This document shows positions 38,881 through 48,421 of a DNA stretch of 64,000 nucleotides, piece after piece. The notes below the pieces were generated by a model that saw only the letters and a list, made by a program, of their open reading frames with translations, ran no database searches and had not been told where the DNA came from. Positions within the stretch are counted from its first letter, which is position 1, and every line of letters starts with the position of its first letter. This DNA is from Gymnorhina tibicen (lineage: Eukaryota > Chordata > Aves > Passeriformes > Artamidae): assembly GCA_013399875.1 (NCBI GenBank), contig VXAZ01000413.1:1-64000 (forward strand), given 5' to 3'. A program made the position numbers and the translations under genes.

Positions 38881-39108
38881 AGGGGAGATTTAGTTTGGAT
38901 ATCAGGAAAGGGTTTTTCCCCCAGAGGGTGGTTGAGCACTGGAACAGGCTCCCCAGGAAAGTGGTCACAGCACCAAGCCTGGCAGAGTTCAAGGAGTGTT
39001 TGAACAATACTCTCAGGCACATGGTGTGGTTCCTGGTGCAGGGCAGGAGTTGGACTTGATAATCCTTGTGGGTCCCTTTCAACAGAGCGTATTCTGTGAT
39101 TCTGTGAT
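38881..39108 (+). mobile_element. CR1 LINE, 5'-truncated 3' end
   Basis: CR1 is the main non-LTR retroposon of birds; most copies are short 3' pieces made by incomplete reverse transcription. This copy shows the diagnostic order: a TTTAGTTTGGATATCAGG-like segment, GAGGGTGG, GCACTGGAACAGGCT, a segment with CTCAGGCACATGGTGTG, then GGAGTTGGACTTGAT, GGTCCCTTTCAAC, and the terminal tandem octamer-like ATTCTGTG repeats at 39,091-39,108. About 228 bp of the 3' untranslated end survives and no reverse-transcriptase coding remains. The CTCAGGCACATGGTGTG variant suggests a CR1-J/X-like subfamily, which I infer from memory. It is modestly diverged. CR1 makes no typical target-site duplication, so boundaries are approximate. 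Confidence 0.93.
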
Positions 39109-40230
39109 ATTAGGTTTTAAATGGAAAGTTTACGTTATTAGAGTCTTCATAAAGGCTGCATGTGTTCTGAGACATTTGTTTTTAATCTTCACCAAGCTAT
39201 AAAGTTTTCCAACCGGTGATTTCAACTGAGCCATGTTGAGTTACATCACACGAGGGCTTCCTCCAACTCTGTCTTGCCAGGAACTTTTCAAAATTTGTCT
39301 TAGCTGATAACTCCTGTTTTGCTGTCTGCTTTGTCTACAGAAGTTGTCAAGTGAATTAAGGACTACTGAATTACCTAGATAGCAGCCCAAATAAAGTAGG
39401 AAGGTCTGTTACTTCTTATAGAGAGTCTTGGCTGGAGTTTGCTTTTTACTTTCTTTGTGTGATAGATACTGAAAAATAGACAAGCCATACTCCTAGAAGG
39501 CCAACTTTGACTGGCAGAAGTTTGGTCATACTGCTGCAGGCGTCATTTCACATCACTTTTATATTTTTTAAGGCACTTCATGTTTAACACAAGTATGAAC
39601 TAACAGATGGCAAGCAAATTGAAATTTCGAGAAATTGTGTTATTTCCTATGCTTGACTGTTGTTTATATAAATGCTTATTCAATACTATTCAGTTTGTCC
39701 CATAAACTACGGTGTAGCTGGACTTTAATCTGTCTTTATTAAACAGATTTGGGCTGCCTATTCTTCACATTCCTATACTTTTGAAAGTTTTCCATAACAA
39801 AGTCATTATTCCTCTCAAAAGGAAATGAGAAGAAAGGTTGGCCAGTGATGACCCTTAATAATTTATGGAATTCATATAATCTTCTATTTTATGACTGGCC
39901 TTGGATATTCTCCAGAAGATGTTGAAATCTGAGAAGCCACCCCTATCCACTTGAAAACAATACCAAACAGCACAAAAATATTACTAATGTTTGTGCCTCA
40001 ACAAAGAAATTAAATCTACTTCATATCAAGGTAAGGATACATTTTAACTAGGGATATTGGCTAACAAACTATGTCATGGTATTATAATAGTAATAGGAAA
40101 GCCTAATGTAGTCAGAAATGTGAGGAACAAAGGAATTTATTTCCACCTGATTATTTGTACAGATCTTCCAGGCTGAATCATTAAAATCTGCGATTAAATG
40201 CCAAATTTCATGAATTTTTTCTTTTAATAG
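39109..40230. other. AT-rich non-genic DNA
   Basis: Nothing is recognised. A 60-base open segment before a CAAG|GTAAGG donor at 40,030 lacks a usable acceptor. Confidence 0.55.
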
Positions 40231-40265
40231 AGCAGCTTGCAGCAGGAGCTGAGACCTCTGTCTTG
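40231..40265 (+). other. Candidate 35-bp microexon with strong splice sites
   Basis: The acceptor (TTTTTTCTTTTAATAG) and the donor (CTTG|GTGAGTA) are both close to consensus, and the 35 bases between are GC-rich in an AT-rich setting. Two frames are open: SSLQQELRPLS from the first base and QLAAGAETSVL from the third; the remaining frame has a stop. Because 35 is not a multiple of three, its use would shift phase. Joined in its first-base frame to the 48,314 candidate it would give a stop at the junction, so the two do not combine simply. A lncRNA microexon or a cryptic exon is also possible. Confidence 0.2.
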
Positions 40266-42576
40266 GTGAGTACTCACAAATAAAGTTAATTATGTTGATG
40301 ACTTCCTGAATGCAGATATTTGCCTAAATCAAAGGATAACTCAACATTAGTGTGAGATTATACTGAAATTTGCTGTTGATTTAAAGAGCACTTAGGGCAG
40401 TGTATTAGAAAGGAACAGTTTTAAATCCATTAGTTAGAACTAATGTAAAAATATAGTGATTATTACAGTGAACTTGGTCTTACAGATTCCTAGCATGAAA
40501 GTACTCAGTAAAACTAGCATTCCTTGCAGATGTTAATTGTATTCCTACAAACTAGCAGTAAGGCTCTTAAATCACCAAGTCTCCTAAATCCTCTGGTTTT
40601 GAAGGGTGATCATATTATAGTCTTAAGGGAATATCTGAAAGTATGAACTCTGGTTTGACGAAATCCCCAGAAATGAATGGCTGGCTAAATACAAATCCCT
40701 GCATTTATTGCGAGTTATAAATATGTGTAGGTTAGTCTACTGAGTCTGAAAAAGCCAAACATGATCACCGAAATAAGATCTAAAAAGTCCTTCAAAGGCA
40801 CTTATGCAAATGAGTATAATCTGTAGACAGGTAGTCTTTAATGTGTTAAAAGTAGTGAGAATTAGAGTGAAAATATACTATCTTGCTCTTCTACCTAATA
40901 TTTATACTTTTTAAGCTAATCATCATTTCTTAAAAATCCATTTCTTTTTCTAGTGGAAATAATTTGTTCTTAGTCAAAAGATATCTCCTGTGATTTTTCC
41001 AGTCATTAGTTTTCTTTGTGTATCTGATTTTTAACTGCTCTAAGTACCTCTTTTTGTTGTGGAACCACATGGGTGATTACCTAAAATTATGTAACTCACT
41101 GGTACTCAGCACATCCATGCTGGGTACCTATGGGTATCAATGCATCTGTTTTTGTACACTTGGCTAATTTTAAATTTTTACTCAATAACAGAAACAAACT
41201 AAAATGAAACAAAACAAAATGAAACAAAAGAAAACAACCAACCAAATAAACACACACAAAAAAATTAAACCAAAATTAAACCTCCAAATAAGCACAAACA
41301 AACCTACAACCAACCAGCCAAACAAAACCCCAAAAAACTGAAGACTTCCCTGAGGTCTCAAACATATAAACCATGAAGAAGTCAATTAGCGTTTCTTGAC
41401 CTTAGGAAATTATTTTAGTTAGAAACATATAAGGTGTAATTTTCTTGAAATTGATGTAGTCTCTTCAGAAAGGGAATGTCTGAGTTTTATAGAAAAATGT
41501 AATATATTTTTGTTTTTTAAATCTTTTTTCCCAAAAGAAACCAGGAACAGTTGGCGTCCCTCAGATCTCCCACTGCTTTGGAGTCCTGTCTGAGTAAGTG
41601 ACCTTAAAACCGAAAGGCCAGAGATGAAGGATCTTGCAATGGGAACAGAAGTTTCTGACATGAAGAGGGTTCAAATTTAATTATGAATCTAATGGTTTTC
41701 TAGGTTGCCAGCTAAGGTGTGGAAATGTCAAAATCCTAGGATCCCTAGTTTCAACTCTGTCAGAGGTGTTCTGCAGCTCAGTGTGGACCCTGAGAGCCCT
41801 CAGTGGCACTGCGGCTCCAGCCCCCTAACAATTTCAAAACCTTGGCATCCCTAACATTGATATGATCTTGGTTATAAGTTTGTCTAAGAACACAGAGGTT
41901 CCAGAGCCAGCAGATGAGCTGACAGGAAACAATGCATGCTTCAAAAAAAGCCTTTCCAATACTTTTGGCAGGAATACCCGTTCATGAAAATTATGCCATC
42001 AAAAAAAAAAAAAAAGCACCCTTAGTATATCTTCAGAACTTCTATTTGTATTTCTAAATGACTGGTTTTAATTGCAAAAGTACAAGATATTGAAGATTTT
42101 CTGATAGAGTCACCTCTGTTCTTCTTATTATTGTTTTTGTCACAAGCTAAACAGGCATTTAAGTAAGACTTTATTGACTGAATTGCCAGCATGGATATGT
42201 TCAAGACATATTGTTCTATCCTACAGGAAAAAGCCTTAGTCTTAGTAGTATCAGAGGAGTACTGGTAGAATGAATTAACTGCATATCTAAAAAATGGGGA
42301 ATAAAATATGATTGTAGGGTAGAAAACATGAAATGAAAATATGAGTGCCTAACATGGTATGGGGCTCCATTTCCAAGCAGTGTCATCTGCATTTCTACAG
42401 TGTTATATAATTTAGAGTTTTCTGTAAGGATATTTGTGGTGTGGAAGACTTAGCATTTTGAAATTTGATTTCTTTTAAGCAAGGGATGAAACCCCAAAAT
42501 GCCAAAACTGTCAGGAAAGGAGAAAGCACCCTGGACTTTTAATGCCAGTGGCAGTTCTGCCTAATGGATCCACTTG
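40266..42576. other. AT-rich non-genic DNA
   Basis: Contains an A/C-rich low-complexity tract at 41,191-41,338 and a 15-base A run at 42,001-42,015. No gene or transposon is recognised. Confidence 0.55.
41191..41338. repeat. A/C-rich low-complexity tract
   Basis: About 150 bases of AAACAAAAC, AACCAACC and similar words with few T or G. It is the complement in style of the TTTG tract near base 800. The hydrophobic W/F/V-rich frame on the opposite strand is a by-product. Confidence 0.85.
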
Positions 42577-42581
42577 TGCGG
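42577..42581 (+). repeat. Left 5-bp target-site duplication (TGCGG)
   Basis: TGCGG immediately precedes the LTR and is repeated exactly at 43,209-43,213 just after it. This is the footprint of retroviral integrase. Confidence 0.85.
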
Positions 42582-43208
42582 TGTCTTGGTTTGAAAGACA
42601 GGTGTCTGCTAAGGAAGGCAGGAGCCCCCCTTGGAATGGAAAAATACAACCCCCTTCCCTCCAAATTATTATAAACTTGAAATTAAGGGGCTTTCGGGCA
42701 AAGATATGAGGAAATGGGAATAACAGTTTTTACTAAAATATATATACATACATATATATATATATATAACAAAACAATAATACAGAGAAACTGGTTTAAA
42801 GCCGGACAGAGTCAGGGGTACAACCTGGCACCCTGCCGGGCAGGGTGTTGGTAGCAGTCCAGTGCAGTGGTAGCTGCAGTTCTCTTTGAAATGGTCCTGT
42901 TGAAGTGGTGATCTTGTAGAAGGAGAAGTCTGGTCCTCCTCTGAAAATCCAGTGGTGGTGTAGTCCTTGTCCTCTGGGATCCCAGCAGGTAAGGCTACTC
43001 ATGCTGTTCCAAACTCCAGATTTTATCCCGGTGGGAATGCTTGGCTCCTTCCCCCTGGGCGGAGCATCTCACAGTGGGATGGTGAGTCATGGGGCAAGGC
43101 ACTGATGGGGCCATTAACAGGAGATAGTCCCGAGGGAGGAGGCAAGGAACATCGGCACATCTGGTTTTCAACAGCTCATGGTAATAGAATACATTGTAAC
43201 CCAGGACA
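42582..43208 (-). mobile_element. Solo LTR of an endogenous retrovirus (ERVL-like), 627 bp
   Basis: The element begins TGTCTTGG and ends CCAGGACA, giving short inverted termini of the TG...CA type, and it is bracketed by a perfect 5-bp duplication (TGCGG). Five-base duplications are usual for class III (ERVL-like) avian retroviruses. No internal gag, pol or env lies beside it, so it is a solo LTR left by recombination between the two LTRs of a provirus. The sequence resembles an abundant songbird LTR I recall, which places the host among passerines (inference). Orientation is probably minus: in that sense a GGGATAAAATC TATA-like box lies near 43,023-43,033 and a T-rich region follows. A TA microsatellite has expanded inside at 42,737-42,769. 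No LTR promoter activity can be judged from sequence. Confidence 0.88.
42737..42769 (+). repeat. (TA)n/(CATA)n microsatellite inside the solo LTR
   Basis: ATATATATACATACATAT-type repeats that have grown within the LTR after or during its spread. Confidence 0.9.
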
Positions 43209-43213
43209 TGCGG
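43209..43213 (+). repeat. Right 5-bp target-site duplication (TGCGG)
   Basis: Exact copy of the five bases left of the solo LTR. It fixes the right boundary of the insertion. Confidence 0.85.
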
Positions 43214-43623
43214 ACATGGAAGTCTCACTTTTTTACCTTGGTCACCCGCAAAACAGCTGGAGAAAGCAGTGTTAGAGGAGGATGTTGGAGTTTGAAGGCC
43301 TCCATTTTCTAAATGCTCAGGTCCCTTCCCCGCTTGTCTTGTCTGTTTGCTGTGGGATGGGACTGTTGTTGCAAGGCCGTGGTCCCGCCTCCCTCACCAT
43401 CCCCTCAAATCACCCCTTAGCACCAGGTCACCAGCCTGCCCAAGCTGCCCCTGGAGAGTCAGGGAACTTCTCTGGAAATCTGGCAGCTCTGAGGCCCTGG
43501 CAAGTGCTTTGCTGGGTTTCTCTGGAGAAGGCAGATGACCTGCAAGGAGTTAGATGAACTGCCCTACTTCTTGCCCTAAGGGAATGAGTCTCTTATGTTC
43601 CTATTTGGGTTCCCTTCAAATGG
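43214..43623. other. GC-rich unassigned block between the solo LTR and CR1
   Basis: About 400 bases of clearly higher GC than the surrounding DNA, lying between two mobile elements. It holds a 91-codon ATG frame at 43,282-43,557 (+), proline- and glycine-rich in the middle, with no recognised domain. It may be the original insertion target (an old GC-rich exon or repeat) or a fragment of another element. I cannot assign it. Confidence 0.4.
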
Positions 43624-44255
43624 GAATCATAAAGACTTACGGAATCATAAAATCCTTTAGGTGGGGAAAGATCATCAAATCCATCTGTTAACCCAGCACT
43701 GCCAAGTTCACCCCTAAGCCATGTCCCTTAGCACCACATCTACATGTCTTTTAAATATCTCTGGGGATGGTGCCTCCACGACTTCCCTGGGCATCCCGTT
43801 CCAATGCTTTTCCATGAAGAAATCATTTGTAATATCCAATCTAAACCCCCCCTGGAGCAACTTGACTCTGTTTCCCTCCTCACTACAGCCTCCTTTCAGG
43901 TAGTTGTAGAGAGTGATAATGCCTCTCCTGAGCCTCCTTTTCTCCAGGCTAAACACCCCCAGCTCCCTCAGCTGCTCCTTATCAAACCTGTGCTCCAGAC
44001 CCTTCCCCAGCTCCACTGCTCTTCTCTGGACTCACTCCAGCACCTCAATGTCTTTCTTGAACTGAGGGGCTCAGAACTGAACACAGTATTGAAAGTGCAG
44101 CCTAACCAGTGCTGAATACAGGGGGACACTCCCTGCCCTGGCCCTGCTGGCCACACTATTGCTGATACAGGCCAGGATGCCCTTGGCCTTCTTGCCCACC
44201 TGGGCACACCCTGGCTCTGTTCAGCTACTGTTGATCAGCAACCCCAACTTGCCCC
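43624..44255 (-). mobile_element. CR1 LINE fragment, reverse orientation
   Basis: Read on the minus strand, the block follows the CR1 3' region over some 630 bases. It includes words such as CTGGAGCACAGGTTTGATA and GAGAAAAGGAGGCTCAGGAG, a stretch matching GGAACGGGATGCCCAGGG, and ends in decayed ATTCCGTAAG/TTTATGATTC tail repeats at its 3' end (43,624-43,652). The 5' end is truncated near 44,255. It is more diverged than the copy at 38.9 kb, with several indels, so probably older. Only degraded coding remnants of the C-terminal reverse transcriptase region could be present, and no intact frame is. Confidence 0.93.
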
Positions 44256-44280
44256 AGAAGGCAAAGGTAACTGAGGTTCT

Positions 44281-45266
44281 TGTTACTAAATCCCTTGGGG
44301 TGTATTAGAGTGAAATGACACTGAATGATTAGTCTTTATAAATATATATATATGTAGGGTTTATTTTAGAACAATTTAGAACAATGGAAAACAGGTATGT
44401 AGTCTTTTTGGTTCTTATCTATGGAGATATAGTAATATAAAAGCTTAAGATAACACTTAAGGAAACATATTGAAGAAAAGAAAGAAAGGGTAAAGAAGGT
44501 ATATAGTCACCACCCATGGGTCCAGTGATGAGACTTGGTTGTAGCAATTTTATTGGCCGAAGTGATGGTCACTGTCTTGTTGAAGTGATGGTCACTTAAT
44601 CCATCGGGGTGGGGGAACCCCACAAAACACAAAGTCCCATGGGTTAATATGCACTCAGATTCAGGTGGGAATGCCCATGTACGTCTCCTACTGGGGGGAT
44701 CTTTCAGATGTGTGGTGGAAGGCCTAAAGGATGAATTTGGGGCCCTTTGGGGGTCTCTGGTGGTTTATGACTCCTTCTATGACATGACAGCTGCCTCTCA
44801 AGTCGAAATAGTTAAACCAGCTATGCCCCATCAGAGGGATGCATCCCCTCACGCCAACGTGTGAATGTGAATGACTCCTGTGAATGTGGTCTTCCCTGGG
44901 GGCAGGGTGGGAGTTTTACAACTGAGCCTGAGTTTGTGTGAGGGAAGACAGTTGGCATGATAAAAGGCACCATCCCTTCTCTGCAGGGTCTGCCTCTTAT
45001 CTAGCTTTTAGCCTCCCATGGTGGGTGTTCACCTCTCTCTCTTGGGTGGACCAGACGCTTGCTGCTACAGACCCAAAACTTCCTCCTCCTGAGGGGCTGC
45101 AAACCTGGCCTCAGCAATGCACCCTGCCACTTCCACAAATAGGCAATTGTTTTCTGTCATTTATTATTAACATTTCAGTCTCTCACAGTCCTTTTCCATC
45201 AGACAGCTTTCCAGCCCCCTCTTCCCTGTGCAATTTTGATATCAGAAAAACAATCACATTGTAACA
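44281..45266 (-). mobile_element. Probable second LTR or LTR-like repeat, about 986 bp
   Basis: The block starts TGTTAC and ends GTAACA, a perfect 6-bp inverted terminus of TG...CA type. In minus orientation it has an AATAAA polyadenylation signal near 44,549-44,555 in a position that could divide U3-R from U5. It is compositionally distinct from its flanks, with several near-GC-neutral and GC-rich stretches. It begins only about 25 bases beyond the 5' end of the reverse CR1. No target-site duplication is found (GTTCT left, ACAAC right), so either the ends are misplaced, one flank has been deleted, or it is another class of repeat. No internal retroviral genes lie beside it. Confidence 0.4.
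44559..44596 (+). repeat. 15-bp direct repeat, 23-bp period
   Basis: GAAGTGATGGTCACT occurs at 44,559-44,573 and again at 44,582-44,596. GTGATGGTCAC is itself a near-palindrome. A duplicated protein-binding site within the LTR-like block is one reading; simple duplication is the other. Confidence 0.85.
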
Positions 45267-46319
45267 ACAACAACAAAAAACCCCAAACAAAGCAAAATAA
45301 TAATTGAGATTTTTCATATGATCTCTGTGTTTCTTCTCCTTCTTTATTGACTATACAGAAAAAAGCAGCAAGAAAATGTGGTAAATACAAATGCAGAAAA
45401 AAAGCAAGAAATTACAAACGCCGGTGAATTTCTGAGTTTGATGGGTTTTTCAGGATCAACACAAAAAAAGCATTTTTAAATACTTCTGGAGAACTTCATG
45501 CATTTTTCTTGAAGTAGTGTTTCTCTGAAAACAGTTTAGACAGTACTTACTTCACAGAACAGTTTCTGACTTTACGCAACATCTGCTCACTTTGGCAACG
45601 CATTTTCCATTGTCAGCCTTTCAAAACCAGCAGCACTGGCTTCCCTTTTATGCCTGATCTGGTGTTCTTAGGTCGTGAGGTACAATTAAACATTCAAATG
45701 CATCGCTTTGCAAATTAAGTATATTTCAGTCTGGCAAAGCATGATCAGCTAGACATGGAAAGTACACCTTGCTGTGTTTCTGAGAGGAGTGAGGTATTTT
45801 ACAGAGCTTTCTTCTGCATTTTCCGAAAGAACAGAAGTTGGTCTACACATAAGGTTGGGAAAGTATTCAGGTGATACCAAAACTTACTGCAAATTCTTAT
45901 TCAACAGCTTGAATACTGCTTACAGACTTGAAATATCCTTTACACTAACACCACAGTTCCATAAGTAGCTTTCTCTTAAGCTACTGTTGACTTAACCCAT
46001 TCCTGCCCTTTCTGCAGCCTATGTTCAAGCCCACTTTGGGCTGTGATTTTGGTAAACTTGACCAAAGACCTCATACAGCTGTAAAAATTCACCCCAAACA
46101 TTAGGGGGAGAACTGCCTGGTAGGTTATTTTGCAGCAGGATCTACTGAAAACAGTTATACAGATATTTCTGAAGGACAAAGTGGCAGGGACTTTTGACAA
46201 ATTAAACTCCATAAAGACTGGCAGTGAAAATTGGCCTCTGATATGTATAAAACTCTTTCCACATCAAAACCTTCTTTTCTAAGGCAAAACTAGCACTCTT
46301 AGTGGGGAAAAAAAAAATC
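45267..46319. other. AT-rich non-genic DNA
   Basis: Begins with an AAC-type trinucleotide run (about 45,262-45,290) and otherwise shows nothing recognisable. Confidence 0.55.
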
Positions 46320-46535
46320 TCATTTACACAGGTCAAATAGCATATATAAGTCCCTAGGGGAAGATTGATTGTCACCTCTGGGAGCGTCGGAGTACTTGGC
46401 TGAGCAGCACGTCCCTGTGTTCCTGCTGCCCCCAGCCCCAGCAGCGCCGCGAGCCACAAGCCAGGGCCCCTTGGATTCACAGCACAGCAGAAGGGTATTT
46501 ATTCTTCTGTAGGCTTCAAAAACAGGAAGTGACAT
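46320..46535 (-). other. CpG-dense patch with a 71-codon ATG frame on the minus strand
   Basis: Six CpGs lie within 46,384-46,452 in an otherwise CpG-poor region, suggesting an exon under constraint, a small unmethylated regulatory patch, or recently arrived DNA. The minus-strand ATG frame has G at -3 and runs through the patch. Its first part reads MSLPVFEAYRRINTLLLCCE, followed by a G/A/R-rich segment. A donor-like CCAGAG|GTGACA lies within it near 46,375. A neighbouring minus frame reads LWLAALLGLGAAG, like a signal-peptide core, but that frame begins at GTG behind a stop and has no ATG. No family is recognised. Confidence 0.25.
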
Positions 46536-48313
46536 TTCAAGTAATTGCAGATTTACTGTGAGCCCATGGCTAGTCTCTCTGCATTGTCCCTGCTTTCCTG
46601 TTTGAGCTTGGAGGAAGTGGCCAGAGGGATAGGGGGAAGGGAAAACTTCCTATGATGCTTCTGCAACTGCAGCCTACATTACTTAGGGGAAGAGTGATGA
46701 AAACATATTCAAACCCTTGCCAAAGGCTCGCAAGAAATATTTGACATCTAACCTGCAATAACAAGTGGGAGTTAAAGGTTAGATCACACACAACCCAAGT
46801 GTTTAGGAAAAGGATATGTTTATGTCATCAACTTCTGTTGGGTTGTAAAGGAACAGTGTATAACAGCAGAATGGGCTCTGGCTATCAGGAAAATACATGA
46901 TGGCTTAGTGCTACTATCTGTGGACACGAAAAGGGCCAACTGGTTCTACCTATTTCTGTTTTCATATCCAAATGCCTGTTTCAACTCAGATGGCTAAGAG
47001 GAGAGAGGGCAGGGTGGACACCACTGGCTACTTGCTTTGCCTCTGTCTAGACATCAGTTATTTCCCAATAATCTAATTTCTCACGTAGTACCACTTCTTT
47101 TGGGGAACTGCCGTGAAAGAATCAGTCAGCATTGCCCATTGCTCTCATGTAATTTATGGAGCTAAAGAATCCAGACTAGCCATGTGTTTTCTAAGATAAT
47201 GTATTGGTATTCCGTAAACTCAATGATGGAAACACTATTTTTGTTGTGAAGTTCCAGAAAGACTCCACAGGCTATTTCACTCTATATAATGCTAATACCT
47301 CAGCAGCTGTATTTCAGGAAAAGTGATTCTGCTGGCCATTGCTTCTTCAGTCTGCTGAAAAAGTAGCTGAATTTGGGAGGATCTGCTCCATGAACTCAAT
47401 AAGAATTTTTCCAAATTAAATTCTAACACTCTGTAGGAATTTACCCAACAAAGACTGATGAACCTCAAGAAAGGAAATTCAGTCATTTTATCCTGAGGTA
47501 ATGAACATAATTTGTGCGTAGCAGCTTTCTCTTGGCACAGATTACCCAGCCACTGGCTGGGTTCTGTCACCTAACCTCAGCAGTTCAGAACTAGTTGCTT
47601 CCTCTACCTACACTGGAAATGCATGGGACCTGTTGGAAGAAAATATACCTCATATGCCTTTTTAGATGGATAGATCACTGATTATAAGGGGAAAATATAC
47701 AAATGGTTTATACTAAATTTCTAATTTGAGATGGCTATTGTTAGGTAAGCAGAATCCTGCTGTAAAACTAAGTTTCCTATATTTTGCACAAATAAAATTA
47801 AAAATAACTTTGGGACATGAATTAAAGGTTAGTATTAATCCTCTGTGAATGTGCCCCATTCATTAAGAAAAAAATGCAATGCTGCATAATCATTCCTAGT
47901 ACTCAGTATTATATGCCAACAAGTTGTAGCATGAATATAAACATTGTGCTGGCAGGGCAAGAGTGACTTTTGGAAATTTTCCTTTCAGAATAAGCAAAGC
48001 TGCCAATATCATCTGCATAAAAAAAAAAAAAAGTAGAACAATATATCAAATAATGTTCCAGCATAGGCTTTCCTATTCATATTCTGTCAGGCTAGAGGTT
48101 ATCAATGTTTATTTAGTTGTGTTTAGTAAACAGTATGCCTTGAGGTACAGACATTGTGCCAGTAGTCCTCATTTATAAAATGGAACAGTCTGGAAGTTAT
48201 GCTAGGATGTTTGATTATTTTATTTTTAGATAAGTCCTTCCTCACTAGTGGTGTTGTGTTCCTCAGATCACTGTTAAAAATATTTTCTCTTAATGATTTT
48301 CTTTTTCCTACAG
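46536..48313. other. AT-rich non-genic DNA
   Basis: A 14-base A run occurs at 48,019-48,032. No element or exon is supported. The final 40 bases form the pyrimidine-rich 3' splice region of the next candidate exon. Confidence 0.55.
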
Positions 48314-48421
48314 TTAAGACGTTGTGATTTGAGTCTCAAAGGTCAAGTCTCTGAGGCAAAGACTGAGCTTAAAGGCCAGATCCAGATGCTGGAAAGAAGG
48401 AATGGAGATGGTCTTCACTGA
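48314..48421 (+). CDS. Candidate terminal coding exon, coiled-coil with LKGQ repeat
   Basis: A near-consensus acceptor (CTTTTTCCTACAG) with a plausible upstream branch site precedes a frame of 35 codons ending in TGA at 48,419-48,421. Leucine, valine and alanine at residues 8, 12, 15, 19 and 26 follow a 4-3 heptad spacing typical of a coiled coil. LKGQ occurs at residues 8-11 and 19-22, eleven residues apart. The codons of the two copies (CTC AAA GGT CAA and CTT AAA GGC CAG) differ only at third positions, and the next residue is V versus I; this suggests selection on protein. The rest is charged (SEAKTE, MLERR). If real, it is the C-terminal exon of an unidentified coiled-coil protein. Doubts: one exon only, no clear polyadenylation signal close by, family unknown. 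Confidence 0.33.
   Translation, partial: LRRCDLSLKGQVSEAKTELKGQIQMLERRNGDGLH

Noticed and set aside
41182..41385. Hydrophobic membrane-like minus frame
   Set aside because: It is the complement of the A/C-rich low-complexity tract.
42796..43002. 68-codon minus frame
   Set aside because: It lies inside the solo LTR, which is noncoding regulatory DNA in this element type.
46202..46480. Minus-strand frame that reads like a signal peptide (LWLAALLGLGAAG)
   Set aside because: It begins at GTG, with an in-frame TAA seven codons upstream and no ATG between. GC-rich alanine/leucine runs imitate signal peptides.
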